Assembly: GCF_011387195.1 (NCBI RefSeq)
Contig: NZ_CP046919.1
Span: forward strand, 186,001-250,000
Direction of reading: 5' to 3'
DNA from: Streptococcus ruminicola
GTDB taxonomy: Bacteria; Bacillota; Bacilli; Lactobacillales; Streptococcaceae
Length of the DNA stretch: 64,000 bases
A program made the position numbers and the translations under genes. The notes beneath the pieces are model-generated. The model saw only the letters and a program-made list of their open reading frames with translations, had not been told where the DNA came from and did not search any database. Shown in pieces: positions 18,352 to 27,605 of the stretch (the stretch's first letter is position 1; each line of letters starts with the position of its first letter).

Positions 18352-21300
18352 ATGATTTCACCTCCTAAAAGCGCTTGTCTGCGCTCGTAATTATTAGTAG
18401 CTGTGTGCATATAAGGCGCTAGACCGTTCGAAATACTTTGACCATCAATGATGTTTCGAATTTCAACAGGATTAGCACCGTTCGCCACAAGTTGAGTAAG
18501 CAAGCTGATAACTGTATCAAACTTAGCCTCTAGTTTAGCAAGAGATGATTCGCTTGTGCCTGTTTGGCGCTCTGCTGGCGCTTCACCAGCAAATCTAGCC
18601 ACTGCTTCGCTTAGCAATTGCCAAGCCCTACCACGTTTAGCAATGTCTGTCGGTATGACATACTCAGGCATATTGCCCTCTGCGAGCTCGTATACACCGT
18701 TTTGTGACACTAGCCCACCGTTTGCATAGCCATAGCTTGCAACTCGTGTAAAAGCTGCGTCAGACGTTCCGTAGCGATGCTTCATGTAGTTGATTGCAGC
18801 AAGCAAATTATCGTATCCGTTATAAATGTCATTGTGACCTGCAAACTTGTACGCGTTAAACGTACTATCAATAGTTTGCGCAAGACCTTTAGACGGATGT
18901 CCCGCTCTTGCGTTGCTATCCCACAAATTGATGGCGTGAGGGTCACCGTTTGACTCGCGTTGAATCAAGCGCATCCAGCTATTGACTTGGTGTGCTGTCG
19001 CTGGTAAGCCATTAGCTTTCAGTGCTTTTACGACGTATTCACGCCAACGTTCGACTGAACCGCCTTGTGGATTATCCAAACTGCTTTCCATGTTTAATGG
19101 CGCTAGCATTTTAGCAATCCAATCAAACATGCCACCAACTTGACTCTTGATAAGTTTTCGAAGTGGCGAATTTTCTTCCTTCGCTTTGTCTGCAACGTGT
19201 ACACCAAAATCAAGAAAGGTATCAACCATTGAAATCGGACGCCCAGAAAATGGATGATAAGCGTGACTACCTGCGTAGTTGTATTCCTCACCGCTGAACG
19301 TATTTCCAGAAACGCCAGAAACAGTTGAGACGTGGTTTTGACCATTCTTCGCATAAACCGCAACCATGCCTGGTCGTGGTGTGCTACTGTGTGGAACAGG
19401 CGCATTAAGCCACTGATTACCATTGCCAAGGTGGCTGAATAGACTAGCGTTAACGCCTTGATTGCTCAAACGTGAAGCAACGAATGACACACACTCTTTG
19501 AAGAAATAGCCCCAAGGGTCGGCACCACTATCAGCGCCTCTATTCTTAAATTGGTAGTCGTCGCCAATCATTCCCGATTGAATTTCTGGTGAAGCTTTTT
19601 CATTTGCCATGCTCCAAAGCTCTTTCCACCAGCTCTTAGCATTCTCGATTGGTTTCTTGTACAGCGCATTACCTAAATTTTTAAACACGCCGTCCAAATT
19701 ATTTGAATTCGGACTAAACTTCTTAGCGAGTGTTTCGGCTGGGTGAGAAACGGCGTCGGTGATAAAGCTTAGCATTTTAGTAAACTTATCAATGCCATCT
19801 TTTAAGCCGTTCCATGCCGAACCTGCCACGCTTGTGGCTGTGTTCCAGATTTTAGACCAGAAACCTGTACCTTTAGCGAACGCTTGGCGGTTATTTAAAC
19901 CTGCAAGCATAGCCAATTCGCTAGCATTTAGCACCTCTGAACCTGCTGGCAACAACATTTGAGCATTTCTGCCTTGTGGCAAGACTGCCTTACCATTTGG
20001 CAAAATAACCATCTCTTGGTTGTTGGTTTCTGGACTATCGTTTCCATCGTTAAGTGTAGCTAATGTTGGTCTTGTGATTGCGTTTCGGTAACCATTGAAG
20101 AAACCAGTACCATTGGCAAATTTAACTTTAGGAATTTTCTTAATAGATTCTTTAGGACCACCAAAATCGTGAATCAAGCTATTAATACCGTCAATACCAT
20201 CATTCGGCAATTTGATAACTGCATTAATACCGTCGCCAGCCAATTGTTTCAAGCCGTCCCACATTTTAGAGAAGCCATCTTTGATACCGTTCCAGATTTC
20301 TTGGAATTTGTTTCCAATTTTATCCAGATTATCAAAGAGTAAGCCTTTCAAATCCTTGCCAAATTTCTTTTTGGCATCGGCATTCATGTCATCCCAACGA
20401 TCAGACAAGAAATCTTTTGATTTTGTCCACGTTTTAGACCATCGATTATGGATTTCATCGTGCTTATCTTTGATTTCTTTGGCTTGTTTAGCCATTTTAT
20501 CTTCAGTATCTTTGTTGATTTTATTCCAAGTTTTCGAAGCTGAATTTTTGAAGTTCGTCCAATGCTTGTCCCAGCCTTTTTTGATTTCGTCCGTTTTTTT
20601 AGCAAGGCCTTTCTTCAAATCGCCGGCGATATTAACAATGCCTTTAACAAATTTGCGAAATTTGGCGCTTTCTTTGTACATTAAGGCAAAGCCAAGGACT
20701 ACAGGGTTCGTAAAGATTAGGATTTTACCGATAGTGGTAACGACGTTTTTAATGGTTTTACCGACGCTTTTGAAAAAATCGCCAACTTTCTTAGCGCCAC
20801 TTTTAACACTTGAAACAATCTTGTCTGTTCCGTCTGAAATTGACTTCTTGAAGTTCTTCCAACCTTTAGACATGCTGTCAAACTTATCTTTCACCCATTT
20901 AATAGCACTGCCTATACCGTCTTTAACAGATTTAGCGATTCCGTCACAGAAATCACGGAATTTCTTGTTGTGTTTGTACAATTCGACAAAAGCAACTGTT
21001 ATTCCGACAATGGCAACGGCTAAAGTCGCAAAAGGATTCATCATTGCGACGGTTGCAAGCCCTTTAAGCGTTGTAATGACCATTCTGATATTTTTAACAA
21101 CTCCTAGAACTCCTTTAGCTGCACGAGTTGAAGCAAAATACCAAAAGAAAATTGTTCCTGCTTTTTCGATAGCTTCTTTGTGATTAGCAATGGTTTCTAA
21201 AGAGCTTGACAATGACTTCAACGGGTCTTTTGTTTTTTTAAGATTACCGCTCATGTCGTTAATTCTGTCGGAAATTGCTGTTATTACGCTTTTGGCGGTA

Positions 21301-22931
21301 TCCCAAACAGCCATACCAAAGATTTTTCCGATAGTGATAAGGTTGTCAATAATACTTCCTATATCTTCTTTGTGGTCGGTGATATATTTTAAAAAATCAA
21401 CTGTTTTATTTGCAAGATTACCAATCTGTTCACCAGCTTTAGTTACCAATCCTTGAATATTGTCACTTTGTAACAATTCGGCTAATTCACTAAGCCCTGT
21501 TGATGACACTTGCACTAGCGGTTTCATCAAAGATTTGCGTGTATCATCAAAAATTTGCGTTAAATTCTTCCTAGAACCTTCGGCGGTCTTTTGATAGGCT
21601 TGACCGTAAGCTTCAAAGTTATCTGACATATTACCCAAAACCTCGTTGAGCTTGTCAGATGTCACTTTGCCGTCTGCAACAGCTTTATTAAACTGTTCTT
21701 GTGTCATTCCCATTGCGTTAGCCAACGCAACAGATACACCAGGCGCCGCCTTTTCCAATTTATTTAACGTTCCAGAAGCGAGTTTCCCAGTAGCTTCAAT
21801 CTTACTCAAAGTCGCCACAAAGCCGTCTGATTGCTCTGAACTTAACTTCAATTGGTCGGATAAGGCTGCGATACCTTTCGTAAGCCGTTCGGTAGTATCT
21901 AATGACCCAGTCATGCCATAGAACTTCTGAATCATTGCTGTAATGCTAGCACCAGCAAGAGAACTATTGTATTTAATTTCTTTCGTCAAGGTGTTAACAC
22001 GCTGTATGCCTGCGTCATCAAAGCCTAAAGCTTTCCATTTCTCACCAGCTTGTACCGCCGCTTCTGCCGCCGCATAGCCACCCTTTGCCCAATTCCACGC
22101 TGAATTGGCTATATTTTGAATACCACTTGCAATCAAATCCCCGGAAATAAAATCCTTCAAACGCGACGTAACTTTGTGTGTCTGGTCTAATTCTTGATTT
22201 GTTTTTGAAATTTTTTCCCACAATTTAGACCAAATACTTGGCTTAATCTTATCAGAAGCTGAATTAAACTCTTTTATCTCATTCTTTGATTTTGCAATGC
22301 TGATAGCAGTTTCATCCAAACGTTTCTTTTGAAGTTTGTACTCATCACTAGTTTTACCAGATTTTTCAGCAACTTTTTTCAGCATGTTTTCTTGTGCTTC
22401 ATATTGCTTGTTTAGATTAGCTACTGAACTTTTTAAAAGTTTCAGCTTTTCTTGATTGGCTTCATCTTCTTTTCCCTCTGCTTGTAGGCGCTTGATATGA
22501 GTTTCTGACAACTCGTTTTGTTGTCTGTATTCTTTTTGCAAGTCCGCTAAACCAGATTTATGATAATCGAGACTTTGCTTCGCTTTCTGTTGTTGCGCTT
22601 CCATAGATGATAACTTGGATGTTGCTTGGTCGATTTGTTGTTGGTATTTAAGATATTGTTCAGCGGTTTCTGATGTATTTCCTTTCAGTTCAGACTGTTC
22701 TTTCTTCAACTGTTCAATCTTAGATTTTTGTTGTTGAATAGAATTTCCGAGTCCATCATACTTAGCTTGAGCCGCGCCTAAATAATCGCCGGTTGCGCGT
22801 AGCTGGCTTTCTTGGGCTTTCCAAGCACTTGTAGAGCTGTTAACAAGCTGTGTAATTCGTTTGATTGAGTTAGCAGCTTGCAAAGTATCCAAAGCAATTT
22901 CCGTTGACATGGTAGCTTGTACTTTTGCCAT
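18348..22931 (-). CDS. Tape measure protein with CHAP and lytic transglycosylase domains
   Basis: A 1527-residue protein that sets tail length and is injected with the DNA. Residues 1-240 are coiled coil; a tail-tape-measure core follows; hydrophobic helices lie near residues 600-665 and a Lys-rich helical region spans about 690-900. Near residue 1147 a CHAP amidase/endopeptidase domain begins (CVSFVASRLSNQG with a partner His in QNHVSTVSG near 1200). Near 1325 there is an SLT goose-type transglycosylase motif (LIQRESNGDPHAIN ... GLAQTIDSTF). Two muralytic domains would help local wall penetration during infection. It is preceded by the frameshifted tail chaperone pair, as expected. Confidence 0.93.
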   Translation of the reverse strand: MAKVQATMSTEIALDTLQAANSIKRITQLVNSSTSAWKAQESQLRATGDYLGAAQAKYDGLGNSIQQQKSKIEQLKKEQSELKGNTSETAEQYLKYQQQIDQATSKLSSMEAQQQKAKQSLDYHKSGLADLQKEYRQQNELSETHIKRLQAEGKEDEANQEKLKLLKSSVANLNKQYEAQENMLKKVAEKSGKTSDEYKLQKKRLDETAISIAKSKNEIKEFNSASDKIKPSIWSKLWEKISKTNQELDQTHKVTSRLKDFISGDLIASGIQNIANSAWNWAKGGYAAAEAAVQAGEKWKALGFDDAGIQRVNTLTKEIKYNSSLAGASITAMIQKFYGMTGSLDTTERLTKGIAALSDQLKLSSEQSDGFVATLSKIEATGKLASGTLNKLEKAAPGVSVALANAMGMTQEQFNKAVADGKVTSDKLNEVLGNMSDNFEAYGQAYQKTAEGSRKNLTQIFDDTRKSLMKPLVQVSSTGLSELAELLQSDNIQGLVTKAGEQIGNLANKTVDFLKYITDHKEDIGSIIDNLITIGKIFGMAVWDTAKSVITAISDRINDMSGNLKKTKDPLKSLSSSLETIANHKEAIEKAGTIFFWYFASTRAAKGVLGVVKNIRMVITTLKGLATVAMMNPFATLAVAIVGITVAFVELYKHNKKFRDFCDGIAKSVKDGIGSAIKWVKDKFDSMSKGWKNFKKSISDGTDKIVSSVKSGAKKVGDFFKSVGKTIKNVVTTIGKILIFTNPVVLGFALMYKESAKFRKFVKGIVNIAGDLKKGLAKKTDEIKKGWDKHWTNFKNSASKTWNKINKDTEDKMAKQAKEIKDKHDEIHNRWSKTWTKSKDFLSDRWDDMNADAKKKFGKDLKGLLFDNLDKIGNKFQEIWNGIKDGFSKMWDGLKQLAGDGINAVIKLPNDGIDGINSLIHDFGGPKESIKKIPKVKFANGTGFFNGYRNAITRPTLATLNDGNDSPETNNQEMVILPNGKAVLPQGRNAQMLLPAGSEVLNASELAMLAGLNNRQAFAKGTGFWSKIWNTATSVAGSAWNGLKDGIDKFTKMLSFITDAVSHPAETLAKKFSPNSNNLDGVFKNLGNALYKKPIENAKSWWKELWSMANEKASPEIQSGMIGDDYQFKNRGADSGADPWGYFFKECVSFVASRLSNQGVNASLFSHLGNGNQWLNAPVPHSSTPRPGMVAVYAKNGQNHVSTVSGVSGNTFSGEEYNYAGSHAYHPFSGRPISMVDTFLDFGVHVADKAKEENSPLRKLIKSQVGGMFDWIAKMLAPLNMESSLDNPQGGSVERWREYVVKALKANGLPATAHQVNSWMRLIQRESNGDPHAINLWDSNARAGHPSKGLAQTIDSTFNAYKFAGHNDIYNGYDNLLAAINYMKHRYGTSDAAFTRVASYGYANGGLVSQNGVYELAEGNMPEYVIPTDIAKRGRAWQLLSEAVARFAGEAPAERQTGTSESSLAKLEAKFDTVISLLTQLVANGANPVEIRNIIDGQSISNGLAPYMHTATNNYERRQALLGGEII

Positions 22932-22957
22932 TCTGTCTTTCCTCCTTTCCGCAAAAA

Positions 22958-23502
22958 TTAAAGAAGAGACAATGGGTCAACAACCCTATCTTCTTTTTCT
23001 TTGGCGCTTAAGATTTCCATGAAGTCGTAATAATCAGCGTTGTTATATTCTTCAATGGTCCAGCCAAAGTTAATTAAAGCTTGTTTAGCGATAAGTTTAA
23101 AATCTTCAATTCTGTTTTCTAGCTCAAAGATTTGTTCGCCTATGCTTCTTTTGGGTCGCTTGCACCCGCACTTGCTGCTTCTTCTAAATCTTCGTCAGAC
23201 AAGCCATACATGTAACCGACAAGTTTTTCGGAAATTTTTTGAGTCTCATTATAATCAAGATCCATCAATCTATCATAATTCTCGTCATCAAGGTCGAGAA
23301 TGGCACGGATGAAACTCAACATCGCGTCTACTGTTTTAATTTGTGCTTCTGCCTGTTCAAGAGCACCTTTTTCTTCGATTGATTCACTAATCTTTAAAAC
23401 TGACAATTGATATTCCGCAACTCGCTTCATGTTTCGATTGCTTGTAAGCACTTTAAAGGCTTTCTTGCTCAATTCTGGGATAGTGATTGTTTTAATTTCC
23501 AT
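22958..23502 (-). CDS. Tail assembly chaperone GT fusion (programmed -1 frameshift)
   Basis: Predicted product of a -1 ribosomal frameshift at CCCAAAA (23149-23155). Translation of the upstream chaperone shifts after GAC CCA AAA into AGA AGC ATA, adding about 63 residues (starting RSIGEQIFELENRIEDFKLIAKQALINFGW) and giving about 181 residues in total. The extension ends 27 bases before the tape-measure start, exactly where the gpT part of a gpG/gpGT pair belongs. The heptamer fits X XXY YYZ in the zero frame. The fusion recruits tail tube protein to the tape measure in lambda-like tails. Confidence 0.8.
23140..23502 (-). CDS. Tail assembly chaperone (gpG-like)
   Basis: A 120-residue helical protein (MEIKTITIPELSKKAFKVLTSNRNMKR...), the unshifted product of the tail chaperone pair. 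It lies between the major tail protein and the tape measure. The acidic C-terminus (LSDEDLEEAASAGASDPKEA) ends shortly after the slippery heptamer. A weak terminator-like hairpin precedes it, which may tune its level relative to the major tail protein. Probably cytoplasmic and not in the virion. Confidence 0.82.
   Translation of the reverse strand: MEIKTITIPELSKKAFKVLTSNRNMKRVAEYQLSVLKISESIEEKGALEQAEAQIKTVDAMLSFIRAILDLDDENYDRLMDLDYNETQKISEKLVGYMYGLSDEDLEEAASAGASDPKEA
23149..23155 (-). other. -1 frameshift slippery heptamer CCCAAAA
   Basis: In the gpG frame the codons are C CCA AAA, matching X XXY YYZ. The gpG stop codon TAG (23142-23140) follows 6 bases after the heptamer. Confidence 0.8.
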
Positions 23503-23531
23503 TGTCTTCTTTCTCCTTAACTAAAAAACAA

Positions 23532-23558
23532 AAAGGTCGCATTTTAAATGCAACCTTT
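23532..23558 (-). terminator. Intergenic hairpin after the major tail gene
   Basis: A 13-bp imperfect stem (AAAGGTTGCATTT with AAATGCGACCTTT) is followed by a T-rich run on the minus strand. Probably a partial terminator that makes the major tail protein mRNA more abundant than downstream tail mRNAs. Confidence 0.7.
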
Positions 23559-23563
23559 AAAAA

Positions 23564-24178
23564 TTATTCACCCGTTTGGGTAGTGGCTTGTACGTATCCA
23601 CCAAATACTTCTTTAAGCATGTTAGCTTCGTCGAAGCCTTTAGCTCCAGAATAATAAGGTTTATATGGTTCATTACCAAACGCTTTAGTAGCCAGTGCGC
23701 TGTAAGTCATATTGTCGCTTTGACGTGTTTCAGCTGTATCTGTATCAGTGCCCACGTTTTGAGATGGTTCTTGCATTACGCCATTACCAAAGCCAAAATA
23801 CACCGAATTAGCGCGATCAAGTGTTTCAGATTCAATCAAAACTGCAACGTGTGGCTTCTTAGCCATTTTCACAAAACCACCTTTGCCATCTGCTTTAAAA
23901 CCTAGCATTAATTGTTTTTTTTCAAATGGTAGATTATTAAAATCAAAAGCAACTTGAGGTGAACCCGGTCCAACAGAAACATCTTGAACTGCGTTGTTTC
24001 CGGGATATTTAGTAAGTGAACCTTCAATGTTTGTGATGTTTGCTGTTTTAGTACCTAGCATACTTTCATCGACTTCCATAATACCTGTTTCCGAAAGTCC
24101 TTCTTCACCTTTGAGTAGTAACTGTGTTGTTGGGTCAACCAATGCTAGTTTAACCATTTTTAAACCGACAATTGCCAT
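23564..24178 (-). CDS. Major tail (tube) protein
   Basis: A 204-residue protein in the position of the tail tube subunit, immediately before the tail chaperone. The N-terminal segment (IVGLKMVKLALVDPTTQLLLKGEEGLSETGIMEVDESMLGTKTANITNIEG) and the FDFNNLPFEKKQLMLG region resemble the phi13-type major tail protein family. A following hairpin may act as a leaky terminator. No extra Ig-like domain is appended here. It has a good Shine-Dalgarno. Confidence 0.85.
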   Translation of the reverse strand: MAIVGLKMVKLALVDPTTQLLLKGEEGLSETGIMEVDESMLGTKTANITNIEGSLTKYPGNNAVQDVSVGPGSPQVAFDFNNLPFEKKQLMLGFKADGKGGFVKMAKKPHVAVLIESETLDRANSVYFGFGNGVMQEPSQNVGTDTDTAETRQSDNMTYSALATKAFGNEPYKPYYSGAKGFDEANMLKEVFGGYVQATTQTGE

Positions 24179-24194
24179 ATTTTTTGTTTCTCCT

Positions 24195-24569
24195 TTAATT
24201 TAAAATCTTTTTATGAGCAACATAAAAGACCGCCGTCATCTGCAATGTGTCGGGGTCTAGTGTGTGCTCTCTAACAGTTGTAACCGTGTAATGCTTTGAA
24301 GCAAGGAACTTCATCAGTTCTGTTTCAAATTCATCTAAATCAAAATCAATGTCTAGCTTATAGAAAATCTGGACTTCGATTTGATTCGTTTTACCGAAAA
24401 AGCTACCGTTTCCAAACATTTCAAGAAAAGTGCCAGATTCTCTTAGCAACACTATGGTCTTATCAGTATTTTCTTGAATTTCTTTCGGCAAGTTGTTTAC
24501 ATAAACTTCACTTATTTCACTAAATTCTTTGTCGTCCAGCAATCCTTTTAATTCAAGTGTTGCTAACAT
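24195..24569 (-). CDS. Tail terminator-like component (DUF806-type)
   Basis: A 124-residue protein between the HK97-gp10-like protein and the major tail protein, the slot of the tail terminator or tail completion protein. The sequence (LPKEIQENTDKTIVLLRESG...NQIEVQIFYKLDIDFDLDEFE) fits DUF806-type tail components. The start codon overlaps the stop of the upstream gene by one base. The exact role is inferred from gene order. Confidence 0.75.
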   Translation of the reverse strand: MLATLELKGLLDDKEFSEISEVYVNNLPKEIQENTDKTIVLLRESGTFLEMFGNGSFFGKTNQIEVQIFYKLDIDFDLDEFETELMKFLASKHYTVTTVREHTLDPDTLQMTAVFYVAHKKILN

Positions 24570-24991
24570 TATTTAGCTCCTTTCTTTCTCATGATTTCTT
24601 CGTATTTTTCTCTTTCGGCTAGTAGCACTTTTTCTCTTACTTCGCTACTGTTCTGAACGTTCGTCACAAAGTGGTCCGCTTGATACATCTTCGTTCCATC
24701 ATTTAAACGTCTAGCATTCTGTGCGTGATAACGGTTTTCCCAACCTACAGTTGACTTACCGTTCTTCTTGCCGTCAACGCCAGAGGTTTGAACCGTTAAG
24801 CTATCAGCCATGTGTCCGTATGTGGGGTCCTTATGGTCAGAATAGTGTTTAGCTTTCGTTGCTTTTGCCAGCTCGTCCTTGAAAGCTTCTGCCCCTGCCT
24901 CTGTTATTTTCGATTGTTCCGCAAGCGTCAACTCTCCTATATTTTGAACTGTTTTAAGCCATGATTCCAAAGCTTCGTCTAATCCCGCCAT
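24569..24991 (-). CDS. HK97 gp10-like head-tail component
   Basis: A 140-residue helical protein of the HK97-gp10/tail-component family. The segment HYSDHKDPTYGHMADSLTVQT with a later VGWENRYHAQNARRLNDGTK is characteristic. It acts at the head-tail junction. Its start overlaps the stop of the head-closure gene by one base, indicating translational coupling. Confidence 0.82.
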   Translation of the reverse strand: MAGLDEALESWLKTVQNIGELTLAEQSKITEAGAEAFKDELAKATKAKHYSDHKDPTYGHMADSLTVQTSGVDGKKNGKSTVGWENRYHAQNARRLNDGTKMYQADHFVTNVQNSSEVREKVLLAEREKYEEIMRKKGAK

Positions 24992-25344
24992 TATTTACTA
25001 CCTACCTTTTTAGACTTCTTGAGTGTCAAGAAATCATAATTTGAAAATCCAAAATTATCATCTGGACTTGATTTGATAATGTCGTAAAGCTCCCCATCTA
25101 AACGGGCTTGCATGCCTTCTGTGACCTTCGCATTATGTCTTATGATAATTATCCTAGTTTCACTAAAACCAGCTTGTACAGCTAAATATTCTTGGTTTAA
25201 CGTACGTGTATTTGGCTTGTAGTGTAATTTAAGCTTTTCCACAAATTTAGGAACGCTCACGCCTGTGTAAGGGTTTGGCGTTGATTCATACGTTCCGAAT
25301 TCAGCTGTACGTCTAAAGTCAGTTGGTGGATATTTCTTAGCCAT
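24991..25344 (-). CDS. Head closure / head-tail adaptor protein
   Basis: A 117-residue beta-rich protein (PTDFRRTAEFGTYESTPNPYTGVSVPKFVEKLKLHYK) of the phage head-tail joining family (SPP1 gp16/HK97 gp7-like). It seals the portal channel after packaging. It overlaps the upstream connector gene by 8 bases. Confidence 0.8.
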   Translation of the reverse strand: MAKKYPPTDFRRTAEFGTYESTPNPYTGVSVPKFVEKLKLHYKPNTRTLNQEYLAVQAGFSETRIIIIRHNAKVTEGMQARLDGELYDIIKSSPDDNFGFSNYDFLTLKKSKKVGSK

Positions 25345-25654
25345 TTAATGTCTCCTCACAATAGACAGCGTATAAGCCACGTAACTGCCCTATAATGCTG
25401 TTCAAAGTTAAATCAATAGGATAAGCCATAGTATCTGCCAAAGCCACACGATACGTGTAATATGCACTTGCTAGCGCTATTACCGCTGTATCGTATAAAT
25501 CTTTGACGTTTTCTGTTTCAAAAAAGCCGTCAGCGTCACCGACAGCGTTTTTGATATAGATTTCGGCTGTTTTGATATATGCTGGGATAAGGCTGACATC
25601 ATCAGTCTCATCTAGGTTTAAAGTCAGCATAATTTGTTCTTTAGTGACGCTCAT
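25337..25654 (-). CDS. Head-tail connector, gp6-like (DNA packaging adaptor)
   Basis: A 105-residue helical protein (VTKEQIMLTLNLDETDDVSLIPAYIKTAEIYIKNAVG) of the HK97 gp6/phage_gp6 family. It forms the ring below the portal. Gene order, directly after the capsid gene, agrees. Confidence 0.82.
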   Translation of the reverse strand: MSVTKEQIMLTLNLDETDDVSLIPAYIKTAEIYIKNAVGDADGFFETENVKDLYDTAVIALASAYYTYRVALADTMAYPIDLTLNSIIGQLRGLYAVYCEETLNG

Positions 25655-25665
25655 TGCTTACCTCC

Positions 25666-26904
25666 TTAACCTTCTGTAGTTGCGCTAGCTTGTTTAGCAG
25701 TTGGCACTAAGTCAGCGATTTTAGAAAATGAACCAACAGCGATTGCTTCTTCATCCACAACTTGAATATCGAAGCGGTCAATCACACGCAATTTACGTTG
25801 ATTACGATAGAATGCGTTACCTGCTGAATCAGAATAAGCAAGTTCCATGTGTTCACGGTCAAACAATGTCGCATAGGCTTTGTAATCACCAAAGTAAAGT
25901 GGGTGTGTGTCTTTAGCTGTGTCTGGTAACCAGCGGTCAGCTACTTCACGAATTCGTTTACCTTCGATTAGGTAGACGTCTTCTTGTGTAGGGTCGTGTT
26001 GAAGTACAGGGTCACCGTCGTTGTTTTTGACTTTGGCAAGTGCTTTGATACCAGCTGTATTAGTTACCCAAATACCGTTTGAACGAAGCGCTGGGTCAAT
26101 ATCATAGTACAAGTCTTTGATGTCGTCCCAAGTTGTAAGAGTGGCTTTTTTAGGGGCTTTACCTAAAATGTCGATTACTGCTGCGTTACGAGTAACGACC
26201 ACTTTTTTAGCCACGTAATCTTCAAGCCATGCCAAAATGTTTTCAGCACTATCTTTAAGCAAAGAGTTAGTAACTGTGATGACGCCCGCAAATTCGCTAA
26301 TTGCATATTTGATAAGTTTAGCTTTTGGACTTTCGAAGTCTTGGATGTCTGTATCTTCATCATCCACTTTTTGAAGTGGTGTAATAGTGCTGAACGTTTC
26401 AATATTACGCGAACCTTCTGGAACTTCTGTGGCTTCGACTGTTACTAATTCTTGTAAATTATCATATTGACGTGTCAATTGAATAATCGCTGTGCGGACG
26501 TCTTTTGGAATAGTCAAACCACCGTTACCTGCTGTATCGTCTTCACGGCTTGACGACATTAGACCAGTTGTTGCTGGTGAAGAAGAGTTGCTGAAATGAC
26601 CAGTTACCAGCGCTTTAAAGTTTTGGACGAAAGCGTCTTTAACTACTTTTTCTTTTGGTGTCAATTTCACGTCTTTATCATCCATTTTCAAAACGTCTTG
26701 AACTCGTGCGTTTGCTCGTGCTTCTTCCAATTGATTTTTCAATTCATCGCGGCGCACTTTAGCTGTGTCACGTTCTTCCTTAAGGTTTTTGAACTCTTCT
26801 TCTGAAAAGTTGTTATCCTGCAACGCAACATTCATTTTTTCGTTAAGGTCCTCTACTTGATGACCTGCTTCAATCCAAAGATTGTTAAGTGTGTTAATAT
26901 CCAT
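25666..26904 (-). CDS. Major capsid protein, HK97 fold
   Basis: A 412-residue precursor. Residues 1-110 are a charged coiled-coil delta/scaffold domain (MDINTLNNLWIEAGHQVEDLNEKMN...). After about residue 120 the sequence becomes the mature HK97 capsid domain (NGGLTIPKDVRTAIIQLTRQYDNLQ; later IDRFDIQVVDEEAIAVGSF). Cleavage by the adjacent ClpP-like protease near the junction is expected. Located between the protease and the head connectors. Length and order are normal. Confidence 0.93.
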   Translation of the reverse strand: MDINTLNNLWIEAGHQVEDLNEKMNVALQDNNFSEEEFKNLKEERDTAKVRRDELKNQLEEARANARVQDVLKMDDKDVKLTPKEKVVKDAFVQNFKALVTGHFSNSSSPATTGLMSSSREDDTAGNGGLTIPKDVRTAIIQLTRQYDNLQELVTVEATEVPEGSRNIETFSTITPLQKVDDEDTDIQDFESPKAKLIKYAISEFAGVITVTNSLLKDSAENILAWLEDYVAKKVVVTRNAAVIDILGKAPKKATLTTWDDIKDLYYDIDPALRSNGIWVTNTAGIKALAKVKNNDGDPVLQHDPTQEDVYLIEGKRIREVADRWLPDTAKDTHPLYFGDYKAYATLFDREHMELAYSDSAGNAFYRNQRKLRVIDRFDIQVVDEEAIAVGSFSKIADLVPTAKQASATTEG

Positions 26905-26918
26905 TAAATTTTCCTTTC

Positions 26919-27605
26919 TTATTGACCTAGTAAAATAGCCAGTTTGCGCTCTCGTACAGAGTTAACAGGCTGGCTTGGTTGTTTTTCAGTTTGTTCTTTA
27001 AATTGCATGTTAAAGAATTTGTTAAGTGCTTCACGGCTTGGCAACGAATGCAAAGAATTAGTGATAAGTGGTTTGTTTTCATCAACGAACATAATTTCAT
27101 CAGCAAAACCTTTATCCACTGCTGTTTGAGCGTTCATCCATGTTTCGTTAGACATAAGATGAAGTAAATCAGATTCTTTCATGCCAGTTTTTAAGATGTA
27201 AGCATTAATAATCGACGTATCAATGCCATCTAAAATATCGGCGCTCTTACGCATGCTGTCCGCGTTGCCGTGTACTTCGTTTGAGGCTTTGTGAATCATG
27301 ATTTGAGCTGTCGGACTAATACGAACAGTGTCACCTGCCATCGAGATGATAGACGCTGCGGACGCTGCTAACCCTTGAATGTTAACGACAACACGTTTTC
27401 CGCTTGCTTTTAACATCGTGTAAATTTCGCTTGCGGCAAATACATTGCCACCATTCGAAGCCACATTCAAAGTGACCTCTTCGTCAGTATCAGCTTCTAG
27501 AGCTTGTTGAATTTTTTTAGGGTAAACACTATCGATTCCCCAAAAATCAAAAAAAGCGCCATATTCGTTATCTACGATGTCGCCTTTGATATCAATTTTT
27601 CCCAT
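26919..27605 (-). CDS. ClpP-type prohead protease
   Basis: Serine protease that matures the capsid and removes the scaffold domain. The nucleophile Ser is in GLAASAASIISMAG and the catalytic His in MIHKASNEVHG; SNGGNVFAASEIY is the oxyanion/turn region typical of Clp-like phage proteases. The ATG at 27605 follows GGAGG by 8 bases; an upstream GTG at 27614 is less likely. It overlaps the end of the portal gene by 14 bases. Confidence 0.92.
   Translation of the reverse strand: MGKIDIKGDIVDNEYGAFFDFWGIDSVYPKKIQQALEADTDEEVTLNVASNGGNVFAASEIYTMLKASGKRVVVNIQGLAASAASIISMAGDTVRISPTAQIMIHKASNEVHGNADSMRKSADILDGIDTSIINAYILKTGMKESDLLHLMSNETWMNAQTAVDKGFADEIMFVDENKPLITNSLHSLPSREALNKFFNMQFKEQTEKQPSQPVNSVRERKLAILLGQ

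Noticed and set aside
20212..21183. Rightward open frame of 323 codons opposite the tape measure gene
   Set aside because: It is a shadow of the Lys-rich helical part of the tape measure protein; no ribosome-binding site and a composition of reversed codons.
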